Source: Planctomycetaceae bacterium (GTDB taxonomy: Bacteria > Planctomycetota > UBA1135 > GCA-002686595). From it: a stretch of DNA of 64,000 nucleotides. The first letter of the stretch is position 1, and each line of letters begins with the position of its first letter. The notes beneath the pieces were generated by a model. The model was not told where the DNA came from, searched no databases, and saw only the letters and a program-made list of their open reading frames with translations. The DNA lies in NCBI GenBank assembly GCA_016125265.1, contig WGMC01000015.1:124001-188000 (forward strand). Direction: 5' to 3'. Positions 7,517 to 17,022 of this stretch are shown here, piece by piece. The translations under genes were made by a program, and so were the position numbers.

Positions 7517-7676
7517 GCGCCCGCCCCCAAACAAGTGCCAGTGGCTTTGCCGAGGGCCCCAGAGGCCCCGCGGCCCATTCTGGAGACCACCTGGAGACCA
7601 CTGGGAGACCACCGCCGCGCGGAGTTTTGTAGCTCCGACACGGCGTCTCCGGGCCCTGCGCGAGCGGAGGTCGCGA

Positions 7677-8264
7677 TCAGTCCGCGGCGTCCAGCGCCCG
7701 TGCGGTGCGCACCGCCGCGTTCACGACCCCGCGGGCTGCCTTGGCATTGCCCGGGTCCTTCAGCGCTCCCGAATCGTCGAACGCTTCGTGGGCGCGGCCG
7801 AGCGCAAACTGTTCGGGCACCACGTGCACCATCAGGTTGCCCAGGATCGCGCGCAGGTGCACCAGTCCGCGCAGGCCCCCGAGCGCACCGGGCGATGCGG
7901 ACAAAAGACCCGCCACCTTGCCGCGGAAGGCCAGCAGCGGCTTCTCGTCCGAGGACTCGGTGCGGCTCGCCCAGTCGATGGCGTTCTTGAGCACACCGCT
8001 GACGGAACTGTTGTACTCGGGCGAGGCGATCAAGAAGCCGTGGTGGGAAACCATCAGGGCCTTGAAGCGCCGGGCAGCGTCGGGCATGCCCGAGCTCGAT
8101 TCCAAGTCGCCGTCGAAGAGCGGCATGGGGAACTCCGCCAAGTTCACCAGCGTGACCTCGGCCCCCGCGTCGCGCGCGACCGCAGCGGCCACCGCGGCCA
8201 ACTTGGTGTTGTAGGAGTCCCGCCGCAGGCTGCCCGAGAACGCGAGGAGTTGGATCTTGCTCAT
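7677..8264 (-). CDS. NADPH-dependent FMN reductase family protein
   Basis: The 195-residue flavodoxin-like protein begins with the FMN-phosphate loop FSGSLRRDSYNTKLA and contains the flavin-binding SPEYNSSVSGVLKNAIDW motif. Both are diagnostic of the ChrR/SsuE/azoreductase family (NADPH-dependent FMN_red). Such enzymes transfer electrons from NAD(P)H through FMN to quinones, chromate or azo compounds. The late GALGGLRGLVHLRAIL segment matches the family's dimer interface. It stands alone, divergent from the glycosyltransferase gene, so the physiological substrate cannot be deduced. Length and motifs are normal. Confidence 0.92.
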   Translation of the reverse strand: MSKIQLLAFSGSLRRDSYNTKLAAVAAAVARDAGAEVTLVNLAEFPMPLFDGDLESSSGMPDAARRFKALMVSHHGFLIASPEYNSSVSGVLKNAIDWASRTESSDEKPLLAFRGKVAGLLSASPGALGGLRGLVHLRAILGNLMVHVVPEQFALGRAHEAFDDSGALKDPGNAKAARGVVNAAVRTARALDAAD

Positions 8265-8413
8265 GGTGATGGGTGCGGTGCGGCTCCAAGGGGGAGCGCG
8301 GGTTCGGAGTCGTAGGTCCAGACCAGCATAGGAACAGCGGGGACTCGCGAGCGCCGACGTTGCGGCGGGCGGACCGGGGAACGCAGAATGCGGGCCGCGC
8401 TCCGCGAGATCCC

Positions 8414-9514
8414 ATGGCCCAAGTTTCCGCCCTACGCGACGCGCCGGTCCTCGTGACCAACCTGCACCGGCGCTACGCGGGTGTCTCGGCCACGGTGCGG
8501 GCTCTCGTGCCCCTGCAGCAGCGCTACCAGCCCACCGCCGTGCTGGACCGGGGCGGACTCGGCCTTCCCGGGACCGTGGGGCTCTGGGATCTGCTGCGCC
8601 ACGGCTGGCGCCCGCCGTCGGGCGACACCGCGCGCATCTGGCACGCGCGGCGCTCGGGCGAACTCGCCCTGGGCCTCGCGCTACGCCACGTGCTCCGCCA
8701 GCCGTGGAAGTTCGTCTACACGTCGCCGTCGCCGCGCCGCCACGGCTGGCTCTGGCGCGCGATCGTCAACCGGTCCGACGCAATCATCGCCGTCACCGAA
8801 CGCGCGGCCTCGTTCCTGGACTGGCACACCACGGTCGTGCCCCACGGCGTCGATACCGAGGTGTTCGCACCGCCGCCGGACAAACGCGCGGCCTGGCGCG
8901 AGGGCGGCCTGCCCGGCGAGTACGGCATCGGCATCTTCGGCCGCATCCGGCGCTCGAAGGGCACGGATCTGTTCGTCGACGCGATGTGCGAGGTGCTGCC
9001 GAGGCATCCGCGATTCACGGCGGTGATCACGGGCCTCTGCCAGCGCGAAGACGAGGCGTTCCGCGACGGATTGCTCGAGCGGGTGCGCGCGGCGGGGCTC
9101 GGCTCGCGGGTGCACTTCCTCGGCGACCTCTCCACCGAGGAGATCCGCGTCTGGTACCGGCGTGTGGCCCTGTGCGTGGCGCCGCCGCGTTCGGAGGGGT
9201 TCGGACTCACGCCCCTCGAGGCGATGGCGAGCGGCGCCGCGGCCGTCACCTCCCGGGAAGGGTTCTTTCCGTCCCTGATCGTTCCTGGCACCAATGGCCA
9301 GATCGTGGACACGGGCGACGGACCCGCGTTGGCCCGGGCCGTGGACGACCTGATCGGCGACCCCGAGCGGCTCTTGGCCCTGGGCAGGAGCGCCCGCGAA
9401 CACGTGGTGGCGCGGCACTCCATCCAAGTCGAGGTCGAGGGCATCCAGGCGGTCTACCGGGAGTTGGCGCGGAGTGGTGCGGGAGGCGTTGGAGCGCCCC
9501 CCCCAAGGCGTTAA
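8414..9514 (+). CDS. GT4 glycosyltransferase, LpsB-like
   Basis: The 366-residue GT-B enzyme starts directly at the N-terminal Rossmann half (VLVTNLHRRYAGVSATV). Its C-terminal half carries GIGIFGRIRRSKGTDLFVDA and the family signature APPRSEGFGLTPLEAMASGAA, including the EX7E-type nucleotide-sugar motif. The phrases AVITGLCQREDEAFRDGL and STEEIRVWYRR resemble LpsB-type mannosyltransferases of lipopolysaccharide core synthesis. That donor and acceptor assignment is an inference; the GT4 family call is firm. No sugar-pathway genes are adjacent. The next gene starts 51 bases downstream, so it may be cotranscribed with the E1 dehydrogenase gene. Confidence 0.85.
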   Translation: MAQVSALRDAPVLVTNLHRRYAGVSATVRALVPLQQRYQPTAVLDRGGLGLPGTVGLWDLLRHGWRPPSGDTARIWHARRSGELALGLALRHVLRQPWKFVYTSPSPRRHGWLWRAIVNRSDAIIAVTERAASFLDWHTTVVPHGVDTEVFAPPPDKRAAWREGGLPGEYGIGIFGRIRRSKGTDLFVDAMCEVLPRHPRFTAVITGLCQREDEAFRDGLLERVRAAGLGSRVHFLGDLSTEEIRVWYRRVALCVAPPRSEGFGLTPLEAMASGAAAVTSREGFFPSLIVPGTNGQIVDTGDGPALARAVDDLIGDPERLLALGRSAREHVVARHSIQVEVEGIQAVYRELARSGAGGVGAPPPRR

Positions 9515-9565
9515 CCTCCTCGCGCCCCCATCCGCGGTCCTCCCCCCAACTGCCCAGCGCCTCCC

Positions 9566-11818
9566 GTGAGTCTCAATCGAGTGGAAGTGGTCGAGCGCCA
9601 GCTCGACGCGTATCTGGAGCGCGCGCAGCCGAGCCAAACGCCCCTGGCCGCGGACGCACCGCTTTCGACCAGCGGGAGCCTCGACGTGCAACGCGCGGTG
9701 GCGCTGTTCGAGGACCAGGTGCTGTCGCGGGCCGTCGATGTGATGGCGCGCGAACTGAAGCGGCAGAACCAGGGCTACTACACGATCTCGAGCGCCGGCC
9801 ACGAGCAGAACGCGGTGGTCGGTGCGCTCCTCGCGGCGACGGATCCGTGCTTTTTGCACTACCGCTCGGGCGCCTTCATGATGAGCCGCCTGCGCCAACT
9901 GGGCGGCTCGACACCGGCGTTCGATACGCTGCTCGGCATGGTCGCGGCGGTCGACGATCCGACCAGCGGCGGTCGGCACAAGGTTTGGGGCAGCCGCGCT
10001 GCATGGGTGCCGCCGCAGACGAGCACCATCGCCAGCCACCTGCCCAAGGCCGTCGGGACGGCATTTGCGCTGTCGCGCGCGCGCCGCCTCCACTTGCCGA
10101 CGAACCTGCCGCAGGGCGCCATCGTCGCGTGCAGCTTCGGCGACGCATCCGCCAACCACGCGACGGCGCTCGCAGGCATCAACGCCGCGCGGTATTCGGC
10201 GCGCAAGGGCAACCCCACGCCGGTGCTTTTCGTCTGCGAGGACAACGGCATCGGCATCTCGGTCGACACACCGAAGGGCTGGATCCAGGACACCTACGGC
10301 ACCCTGCGGCACCTGCACTACTTCGACGCGCGCGGTGATCTGGCGGAGGTGTGGGAAACGGTGCGCCTCGCGGTGATCACGTGCCGCACGGCCCACGCGC
10401 CGGTGTTCCTGCGCCTCGAAACCGTGCGCCTCTGGGGTCACGCGGGCACCGACCTGGAAACGGGGTACCGCAGTTTGGAGGAGATCGAAGCGGTGGAAGC
10501 GCGGGACCCGATCCTCGCCAACGCGCGCTTCTTGGTCGAACGCGGCGCGGCCCACCCCGCGGCACTGCGCGCGTTGGTGCAGTCGGCCCGCGAGCGGGTG
10601 CAGGCAATGGCCGAGGAGGTGGTGAAGCGGCCCAAGTTGCGGAGCCGCCAACACGTCGTCGCGCCGCTCGCGCCCCACGACCCCGAGACCGTGCGTCGGG
10701 AAGCCGCTCGCAGGGTGTCGGACGAGGTGCGGCGCGCCAGCTTCGGCGCCAACCTGCCCGAGGCGATGAAGAAGCGCACCTTCGCGGCCCAGCTCAACGC
10801 CGCGCTCTGGGATGCGCTGCTCGCGCGGCCCAACGTGCTGCTGTTCGGCGAGGACGTGGGCAAGAAGGGCGGCGTGTACGGACTGACGATGGGCCTCGCG
10901 AAGCGTTTTGGCGCCGCGCGGGTCTTCGACACGTTGCTCGACGAAACCACGATCCTCGGTGTGGCGCAGGGCGCGGGGCACCTCGGGCTGTTGCCCGTGC
11001 CCGAGATCCAGTACCTCGCGTACATCCACAACGCGCTCGATCAGTTGCGCGGCGAAGCCTGTTCGCTCTCGTTCTTCTCGAACGGGCAGTTCCAAAACCC
11101 CATGGTCGTGCGCATCGCGGGGCTCGCCTACCAGAAGGGTTTTGGCGGGCACTTCCACAACGACGATTCGGTTGGCGCGCTGCGCGACATCCCGGGATTG
11201 GCGCTGTGTGTCGGAAGCCGCGGGGACCGCGCGGTGAAGCTGTTCCGCGCAGCCCTTGCCATGGCCCAGGCCCATGGCCGTGTGGTGGCGTTCTTGGAGC
11301 CGATCGCGCTGTACCACGAGAAAGACCTGCACTCTGCCGGCGACAACGGCTGGCTGAGCGAATACCCGCCCGCGGACGAGATCCTGATGCCCGGCGATGT
11401 GTGCGTGGACCATCCCGACGCGTCGGACCTCTTGATCGTGTCGTACGCGAACGGACTGCGGCTTGCGCTGCGCGCGGCCAAGCGACTCGAGGCGGAAACC
11501 GGCGCGCGCGCCCGGGTGCTGGACCTGTGTTGGCTGAACCCGCTGCCGAGCGAAGCCATCGCGCAACACGCCGCCGCATGTGGCCGGGTGTTGGTCGTCG
11601 ACGAGTGCCGCGCCACGGCCGGCGGCGTGGCGGATGCGATCGTGGCCGAGTTGGCCGAACGCGGTCCGGCCGGACTGCTGCTCTCGTCGGTGCGCGCCGC
11701 CGACAGTTACGTGCCGCTCGGCCCCGCGGCGGATCTCGTGCTGGTGCAAGAGGAACAGATCCTCGAAGCCGCCAAGGGACTTCTCGCGCGCACCCAATCG
11801 GCCGTGGTGAACCTGTGA
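9566..11818 (+). CDS. Fused alpha-beta E1 component of a 2-oxoacid dehydrogenase
   Basis: The 750-residue thiamine diphosphate enzyme joins both E1 subunits. Residues 1-390 are alpha-like, with the TPP/Mg loop SFGDASANHATALAGINAA and FVCEDNGIGIS. Residues from about 400 are beta-like (MKKRTFAAQLNAALWDALL, LFGEDVGKKGGVYG, EIQYLAYIHNALDQL) with the transketolase C-terminal domain at the end. Such fusions occur in the branched-chain or acetoin dehydrogenase family; the substrate is probably a branched 2-oxoacid, but this is not proven. Translation starts at a GTG. No E2 or E3 gene is adjacent. The stop overlaps the GTG start of a FabD-like gene, pairing acyl-CoA production with an acyltransferase. 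Confidence 0.85.
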   Translation: MSLNRVEVVERQLDAYLERAQPSQTPLAADAPLSTSGSLDVQRAVALFEDQVLSRAVDVMARELKRQNQGYYTISSAGHEQNAVVGALLAATDPCFLHYRSGAFMMSRLRQLGGSTPAFDTLLGMVAAVDDPTSGGRHKVWGSRAAWVPPQTSTIASHLPKAVGTAFALSRARRLHLPTNLPQGAIVACSFGDASANHATALAGINAARYSARKGNPTPVLFVCEDNGIGISVDTPKGWIQDTYGTLRHLHYFDARGDLAEVWETVRLAVITCRTAHAPVFLRLETVRLWGHAGTDLETGYRSLEEIEAVEARDPILANARFLVERGAAHPAALRALVQSARERVQAMAEEVVKRPKLRSRQHVVAPLAPHDPETVRREAARRVSDEVRRASFGANLPEAMKKRTFAAQLNAALWDALLARPNVLLFGEDVGKKGGVYGLTMGLAKRFGAARVFDTLLDETTILGVAQGAGHLGLLPVPEIQYLAYIHNALDQLRGEACSLSFFSNGQFQNPMVVRIAGLAYQKGFGGHFHNDDSVGALRDIPGLALCVGSRGDRAVKLFRAALAMAQAHGRVVAFLEPIALYHEKDLHSAGDNGWLSEYPPADEILMPGDVCVDHPDASDLLIVSYANGLRLALRAAKRLEAETGARARVLDLCWLNPLPSEAIAQHAAACGRVLVVDECRATAGGVADAIVAELAERGPAGLLLSSVRAADSYVPLGPAADLVLVQEEQILEAAKGLLARTQSAVVNL

Positions 11819-12807
11819 AACGCATCGCCATCGTCTGCCCCGGGCGCGGTTCCTACACGGAGAAGAGCCTGCGCTCGCTGCCGCCGGATCACCCGTGGGT
11901 GCGACGCGCCGACGAATTGCGCGCGGAGCTCGGGCTGGGCTCCGTCCTGGAACTGGACCGCGCGGAGCGATTCAGCGCGGCGCACCACCTGCGTCCCGCG
12001 AACGCAGCCGCGCTCATCTACTTGGTGTCGATGCTCGACGTCACCCAGGCCGCGGCGGGCCAGCGGCTGGTCGCCGTCGCGGGCAACTCCATGGGGTGGT
12101 ACACGGCCCTCGCAGTTGCCGGCGCGCTCTCGTTCGAGGACGGATTCCGCCTCGTGCAGGAGATGGCGCTGATCCAGGAGGAACACGAACACGGCGGCCA
12201 GATCCTGTACCCCTTGGTCGACGAGGAGTGGCGCCGCGACCCCGCCCGCGTCGCGGCCGTGGAGGCCGCGCTGCAGTCCTCCGGCGGGGAGGCCCTTCAT
12301 TCGATCCACTTGGGCGGGTACGCGGTGCTCGCGGGAACGCAGGCGGGCATCGCCCATCTGCTGGGCGCGCTGCCGCAGGTGCGCCTCGGCGGCACCGTCT
12401 ATCCCTTCCGCCTGCTGCGCCATGGCCCGTACCACACACCGTGGGTCGCGGAAGTCTCGGCCGAAGCCGAGCGACGCCTCGTGGGTCTCGACTTCCAGCG
12501 GCCCCTCGCGACGCTGATCGACGGGCACGGCCGCCAACACAGCCCCTGGTCGGCGGACGTGCGCGAGTTGCGGCGCTACACCCTCGGGCCCCAGGTCACG
12601 GAACCCTACGACTTGGGCGCTAGCCTGCGGGTGCTGCTGCGCGAGCACGCCCCGGGGCGCATCGTGCTGCCGGGTCCGGGCAACACGCTGGGCGGTGTTC
12701 TCGGCCAGGTCATGATCGAAGAGGGCTGGTCGGGCATCGTGTCGAAGGCCGCGTTCCAAGCGGCACAAGGCGAGCCCGAGCCCCTCGTCGTTTCCATGCG
12801 CCGTTGA
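11815..12807 (+). CDS. FabD-like acyltransferase
   Basis: The 330-residue protein has the malonyl-CoA:ACP transacylase layout: an N-terminal CPGRGSY in place of PGQGSQ, the nucleophile elbow GNSMGW (Ser92), and a likely catalytic His207 in PYHTPW. The usual GHSxGE is altered to GNSMGW, and I cannot see the conserved arginine that binds malonyl carboxylate at its expected place. It may therefore accept a non-dicarboxylic acyl group such as a branched acyl-CoA from the preceding E1. The GTG start overlaps the upstream stop as GTGA, implying translational coupling. The family call is good; the substrate is inference. Confidence 0.78.
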   Translation: MKRIAIVCPGRGSYTEKSLRSLPPDHPWVRRADELRAELGLGSVLELDRAERFSAAHHLRPANAAALIYLVSMLDVTQAAAGQRLVAVAGNSMGWYTALAVAGALSFEDGFRLVQEMALIQEEHEHGGQILYPLVDEEWRRDPARVAAVEAALQSSGGEALHSIHLGGYAVLAGTQAGIAHLLGALPQVRLGGTVYPFRLLRHGPYHTPWVAEVSAEAERRLVGLDFQRPLATLIDGHGRQHSPWSADVRELRRYTLGPQVTEPYDLGASLRVLLREHAPGRIVLPGPGNTLGGVLGQVMIEEGWSGIVSKAAFQAAQGEPEPLVVSMRR

Positions 12808-12862
12808 CCGGAGGCGCGCGAACGCCCCCGCAGTCCCGTCGCCGCCCCGAATCACCAAGGCC

Positions 12863-14437
12863 ATGGACCAACTGCCGCTCGTCATCGCGCTGCTCGGCGC
12901 CCTGTCGGCGGCGAGTCTGCTCGCGCCGCGCCTGCGGGTGCCGCAGCCGGTGCTGCTCGCGCTGGCGGGGGCCGGCGTTTCGATGGTTCCCGGGGTGCCC
13001 GACGAACCCCTCGATCCGGCGCTGATCCTGGCCTTCTTCCTGCCGCCGCTGCTGTACGCGGACGCGTTCCAGACGTCGTGGAGCGACTTCAAACGCTGGC
13101 TGCGGCCCATCGTGATGCTCGCGGTGGGGCTCGTCGCGTTCACGGTGCTGGTCGTGGGGCTCGTGGCGCGCTGGATGCTGCCCGAACTGCCGTGGGCGGC
13201 CTGCTTCCTGCTCGGCGCGATCGTGTCCCCCACCGATACCGTCGCCGTGCAGGCCGTGCTGTCGCGCCTGCGCATCCCGCGCCGCATCACCGCGATCCTG
13301 GGCGGGGAAAGTCTGGTGAACGACGCCACCGGTCTCGTCGGTGTGCAGTTGTGTGTGACGGTCTTGATGTTCGGCGCGTTCGACGCGGGGCGGGTGGCCC
13401 TCGACTTCGCGACGGTGGCCGGAGGTGGGCTCGTGGTCGGCGTGGCCGTGGGTGTGCTCTTCGCGGCCTTCAACCGCGTGGTGAAGGAGCGCACGGTCCT
13501 CCTCGTGTTGTCCCTCCTGGCGCCCTACCTGGCGATGCACATCTCCAACGCGCTGGGTCTGTCGGGTGTGTTGGCGGTGGTGGTCGCCGGATTCCTGGTC
13601 GCGTGGCGTATCCACACCGTGCCGCCGGACGCGCGGATCGAGCTGTTCACGACGTGGGACATGCTGGTGTTCGTGTTGAACGGCATGTGCTTTTTGTACG
13701 TGGGGCTCGAGGCGCCCAAGGTGCTGTTCGAATCCCGGCTGTTCGAGGTCGAGGAACTGGTCGTCGCGGGCCTCGGCGTGAGCGCCGCGGTGGTGCTGTC
13801 GCGCATCGTCTGGACGTTTCCAGGCGCCTACCTGCCGCTGTTCTTCTCGCCCGCTTTGCGCCGTCGGGAAGGTGGGTACCCGCCGCCGCGCAACGTGGCC
13901 CTCGTGTCCTGGTGCGGGGTGCGCGGGGCCGTCTCGCTGGCCGCCGCCCTATCGGTGCCCATGGAACTGCCCGACGGCAGCCCGTTCCCCGGCCGCACGG
14001 CGATCGTGGCGTGCACGCTGGTCGTGATCCTCGTAACCCTGATCGCCCAGGGGGTTTCGCTGTCACCGCTGATCCGCGCCTTGGGTCTGCGCGAGGACGC
14101 CGACGGCGCTGCGGAGATCCGCGCGGCGCGCGAGCAGCTCCTCGCCGCGGGCATCGCGCGGTTGGATGCGTTCTGCAGCGAGCGAAGCTGCCCGATCTCG
14201 GTGCACCACTTTCGCGAGGCGATGGCGGATGAACTCTCGTCCCTGCGCGAGTTGGACGAGCAGACACGCACGCTGGCGCGCACGCGACAGGCGGTTTCCG
14301 ACGCGGTGCACAACGAGGTCCTCGCCGCCCAGTCGGCGGAGCTGCTGCGGCTGCGCGACGCGGGCTCCATCAACGACCAGACCTACCTCGGGCTGTTGCT
14401 CGACCTGGATCGCCGCCGGGCCGCGGGACCGAGCTGA
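12863..14437 (+). CDS. CPA1-family Na+/H+ antiporter
   Basis: The 524-residue membrane protein has about 12 hydrophobic segments in residues 1-410. The CPA1 ion-binding signatures are GAIVSPTDTVAVQAVL and GGESLVNDATGLVG, and WCGVRGAVSLAAAL occurs in a late helix. A soluble tail of about 110 residues follows, with a helical RELDEQTRTLARTRQAV segment. It exchanges cytoplasmic Na+ or K+ for external H+ at the inner membrane. It resembles YjcE/NhaP-type exchangers in length and tail. The ATG at 12863 lies 55 bases after the acyltransferase gene. Confidence 0.92.
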   Translation: MDQLPLVIALLGALSAASLLAPRLRVPQPVLLALAGAGVSMVPGVPDEPLDPALILAFFLPPLLYADAFQTSWSDFKRWLRPIVMLAVGLVAFTVLVVGLVARWMLPELPWAACFLLGAIVSPTDTVAVQAVLSRLRIPRRITAILGGESLVNDATGLVGVQLCVTVLMFGAFDAGRVALDFATVAGGGLVVGVAVGVLFAAFNRVVKERTVLLVLSLLAPYLAMHISNALGLSGVLAVVVAGFLVAWRIHTVPPDARIELFTTWDMLVFVLNGMCFLYVGLEAPKVLFESRLFEVEELVVAGLGVSAAVVLSRIVWTFPGAYLPLFFSPALRRREGGYPPPRNVALVSWCGVRGAVSLAAALSVPMELPDGSPFPGRTAIVACTLVVILVTLIAQGVSLSPLIRALGLREDADGAAEIRAAREQLLAAGIARLDAFCSERSCPISVHHFREAMADELSSLRELDEQTRTLARTRQAVSDAVHNEVLAAQSAELLRLRDAGSINDQTYLGLLLDLDRRRAAGPS

Positions 14438-14492
14438 CACCCGCGAGCGGCCGTCGGTTGACAGGTCCGGGCGCCGGGGATGCGATGGCGCG

Positions 14493-14966
14493 ATGAAAAT
14501 CGCACCGCTCTGGATCGGTCCGCTGCTGCTTCCCTTGGGTTGCGCGGGTATCCCCCATCGGGAACTGGACGGCAGGGCGGTGATCCCCGAGTCGGAGCGC
14601 CTCGTGGTGCTCGACCTGCCCGGACTGTCCGTCGAGATGCAGGCCCCGGACGTGCTCGCAGGTCCCCGAGTGCGCAGCGCCTTCGTGGCCCGGAGTGTGG
14701 ATGGGGGCACGGAACTCGAACGATTCCTGGTGGAAGTCTGGTCCGACGACGACGGCGACGGCATGCGCGGCGAAGCCGAGGCCTGGACCCGAGTGGACGT
14801 GTGTTGGCCTGGCGGAAGGGACTGGCTCGCGGCGCATGTTCAGGCTTGGTACGCGGACAGCACGCCTTTGCGTTTTGCGGTCGAGGTCCGGGACGTCGCC
14901 GGTGCGCGCCACACCGCGGCGGGCGTCTTTGCATTCGGGCCCCCTCCGGTGGGAACGCGGCCCTAG
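14493..14966 (+). CDS. Putative small lipoprotein of unknown function
   Basis: The 157-residue protein starts MKIAPLWIGPLLLPLGC, a short signal ending in a lipobox-like cysteine (Cys17), so it is probably membrane-anchored outside the cytoplasm. The rest is a single soluble domain with an acidic DDDGDGMRGEAEAW loop that could bind calcium (EF-hand-like spacing of Asp residues), and VDVCWPGGRDWLAAH near the middle. I do not recognise the family. It lies between the antiporter and the FG-GAP gene on the same strand, with 55 and 105 bases of spacing. Confidence 0.65.
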   Translation: MKIAPLWIGPLLLPLGCAGIPHRELDGRAVIPESERLVVLDLPGLSVEMQAPDVLAGPRVRSAFVARSVDGGTELERFLVEVWSDDDGDGMRGEAEAWTRVDVCWPGGRDWLAAHVQAWYADSTPLRFAVEVRDVAGARHTAAGVFAFGPPPVGTRP

Positions 14967-15071
14967 CCCCCTCCCCAGAATCGCGCCGAGGGGGGACACT
15001 ACGGGGGTCGTCTGCCGCGTGCCCCCCCCGCCGCGGTCTGTCCCTCGTCCCGATCCCGAAAAGGTACCCAC

Positions 15072-16847
15072 GTGCTGTCGATCCACCTTCGCCGCGCGCT
15101 CTACGGAGCCGGCTTCGCCTGCGCCCTGGCTCCCGCAGCCACCGCGCAGTTCAACCAACAATGGGTGAAGTTCCAACTGGAGCCGTCCAAGTTGGTCACG
15201 CAGTTCCCGCTCACCGACGCCACTACCGAAACCGACGTCCACTGGGGCGACCTGGACCAGGACGGTTGGACCGACGTGGCGGTGATGCGCAAGGAGCACT
15301 TCACCAGCGTCGGTAAGCGGCCGAACGTGCTGCTGATGAACGAGAACGGCGTGCTGACCGACCGTTCGGCGCTCTACGCCTCCGCCGCCATCGGCACGCC
15401 CGTAGCCGACCAGGGTTTCCTGACCCCGACCAACGACCGCGACGTCGTCATCGCCGACCTGAACGCGGACGGCTGGCTCGACCTCGTCACCGCGACGACA
15501 CGCTCGGACAGCGACCCCAAACACATCGGGCACCCCCGTGTGTACATGAACTTGGGCGACGACGGCTCGGGCAACTGGCTCGGGCTGCGCTACGAGAACG
15601 CGCGTTTCCCCCAGCTCTTCGACTTCACCAACGGCATGCCGCGCAACCCGGCCTTCTGCTCGGTCGACGCCGGTGACGTGACGAACAACGGCTTGGCGGA
15701 CCTGTACTTCGGCGACTACGGCTCGTCGATGGCCGACTTGAACGACCGCCTGATCGTCAACGACGGGGGCGCGTTCTACGCCGACCAATCGCAGACGCGC
15801 ATGACCGCCACGATGCTCGAAAGCGCGTTCGGCGCCGCCGTGAACGTGGCCGACATGAACGGCGACGGTCACAAGGACATCGTCAAGCAGACGGCGCTCT
15901 TCGCGCCCCAGTACGTGTCGATTTCCTACAACAACCCGAACAACCCGGGGATGTTCAACATCTTCCACGACTTCCACGTGGGCTTCGCGCCCTACCACGT
16001 GAACGTGGGCGATCTGAACCAGGACAACCGGTTGGACACGATCTTCTCGGACGACGGCGCGGACCGCTTCCGCCTCAACCAGGGTGTGGACGTGTTTGGC
16101 CGCGCGATCTGGGGCCCGGCCAAGACCTACCAGTTCCTGTCCGGCGGCGACCAGGGTTTCGGCAGCAACAACCTCGCTGCGGACCTCGACATGGACGGCT
16201 TCAAGGACGTCCTGATCTGCAACGTCGACGTGGACATCAACAACTACGGCGGCCGCCTGAACATCTACCGCAACCTGGGCACGGTCCCCGGCGGCGACAT
16301 CGAGATGCGTGAAGAGCGCGAGATGGCCAGCGACGCCGGCTGGGTCGGCGTGGTGGGCATGACGGCGCCCCTGATGACGAACGCCCACGACGTGGCCGTG
16401 TTCGACTTGGACAACGACGGGGACAACGACATCTTCCTGTCCCGTCGCGAGGGCAACGAAGTGTGGGTCAACCAGAAGAACCCGCAGTTCTGCCAGACGG
16501 ACCTCGGTTTCGGCGGACCGGGCACCTCGACCTTGAGCGCGTGCGGCCAGCCCCTGTGGTTCGGCAACACCTCGGTGATCTCCGTGAACAACGCCCCGGC
16601 GCTGGCGCCGGTGCTGTTCGTGCTGGGCGCCGGTGAAGGCGCTCTTCCGCTCCTCGGCGGCACGCTGGTCCCCTCGCCGTTCCTCGCTCTCGTCGGGGGC
16701 TTCGGGACGGACGCCGCCGGTCGCCTGCGCTTGCCGCTGACCAGCACGGGCAAGTCGCCCGACTTGGTCATCCAGGGCCTCGTGTTCGATGCGGCGCAGC
16801 CCGAGCTGTTCCAGATCACCAACGCGGTGCGCATCGTCTTCAACTGA
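15072..16847 (+). CDS. Secreted FG-GAP/VCBS repeat protein
   Basis: The 591-residue protein starts with a GTG and a signal peptide ending near ALAPAATAQ. At least seven calcium-binding FG-GAP-type motifs follow: GDLDQDGWTDVAV, ADLNADGWLDLVT, GDVTNNGLADLYF, ADMNGDGHKDIVK, GDLNQDNRLDTIF, ADLDMDGFKDVLI and FDLDNDGDNDIFL. These fold as a beta-propeller used in extracellular recognition. The last 100 residues switch to a module (LFVLGAGEGALPLLGG, VPSP, ITNAVRIVF) shared with the proteins at 1-741 and 17023-19056. A strong terminator follows directly. It is probably exported and surface-associated; ligand unknown. Confidence 0.88.
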   Translation: MLSIHLRRALYGAGFACALAPAATAQFNQQWVKFQLEPSKLVTQFPLTDATTETDVHWGDLDQDGWTDVAVMRKEHFTSVGKRPNVLLMNENGVLTDRSALYASAAIGTPVADQGFLTPTNDRDVVIADLNADGWLDLVTATTRSDSDPKHIGHPRVYMNLGDDGSGNWLGLRYENARFPQLFDFTNGMPRNPAFCSVDAGDVTNNGLADLYFGDYGSSMADLNDRLIVNDGGAFYADQSQTRMTATMLESAFGAAVNVADMNGDGHKDIVKQTALFAPQYVSISYNNPNNPGMFNIFHDFHVGFAPYHVNVGDLNQDNRLDTIFSDDGADRFRLNQGVDVFGRAIWGPAKTYQFLSGGDQGFGSNNLAADLDMDGFKDVLICNVDVDINNYGGRLNIYRNLGTVPGGDIEMREEREMASDAGWVGVVGMTAPLMTNAHDVAVFDLDNDGDNDIFLSRREGNEVWVNQKNPQFCQTDLGFGGPGTSTLSACGQPLWFGNTSVISVNNAPALAPVLFVLGAGEGALPLLGGTLVPSPFLALVGGFGTDAAGRLRLPLTSTGKSPDLVIQGLVFDAAQPELFQITNAVRIVFN

Positions 16848-16876
16848 TCCAGCGGGCCGTACGGCCCATCGGTCCC

Positions 16877-16914
16877 AGGGCCCCCGGTGCCACACGGCAC
16901 CGGGGGCCCTTTTT
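16877..16914 (+). terminator. Rho-independent terminator
   Basis: A perfect 15-bp stem (16877-16891 with 16896-16910, AGGGCCCCCGGTGCC and its complement) around an ACAC loop is followed by a run of T. It lies 30 bases after the FG-GAP gene. It is the most canonical terminator in the window. Confidence 0.92.
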
Positions 16915-17022
16915 GTTGGGGCTCCTCGACGCAGAGGTTGCGCCCGCCCCGGGGGAACTTCGCGCGCCCGGCCCCAGTCCAAGCGCGCACCCCACGGTCC
17001 GCTCCACACTTCCGAAGGCACC

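Noticed and set aside
8681..11797. A 1038-codon open frame antisense to the GT4 and E1 genes
   Set aside because: It is Arg/His/Ala/Gly-rich with no domain and mirrors strongly recognised genes; long antisense frames are expected at this GC content.
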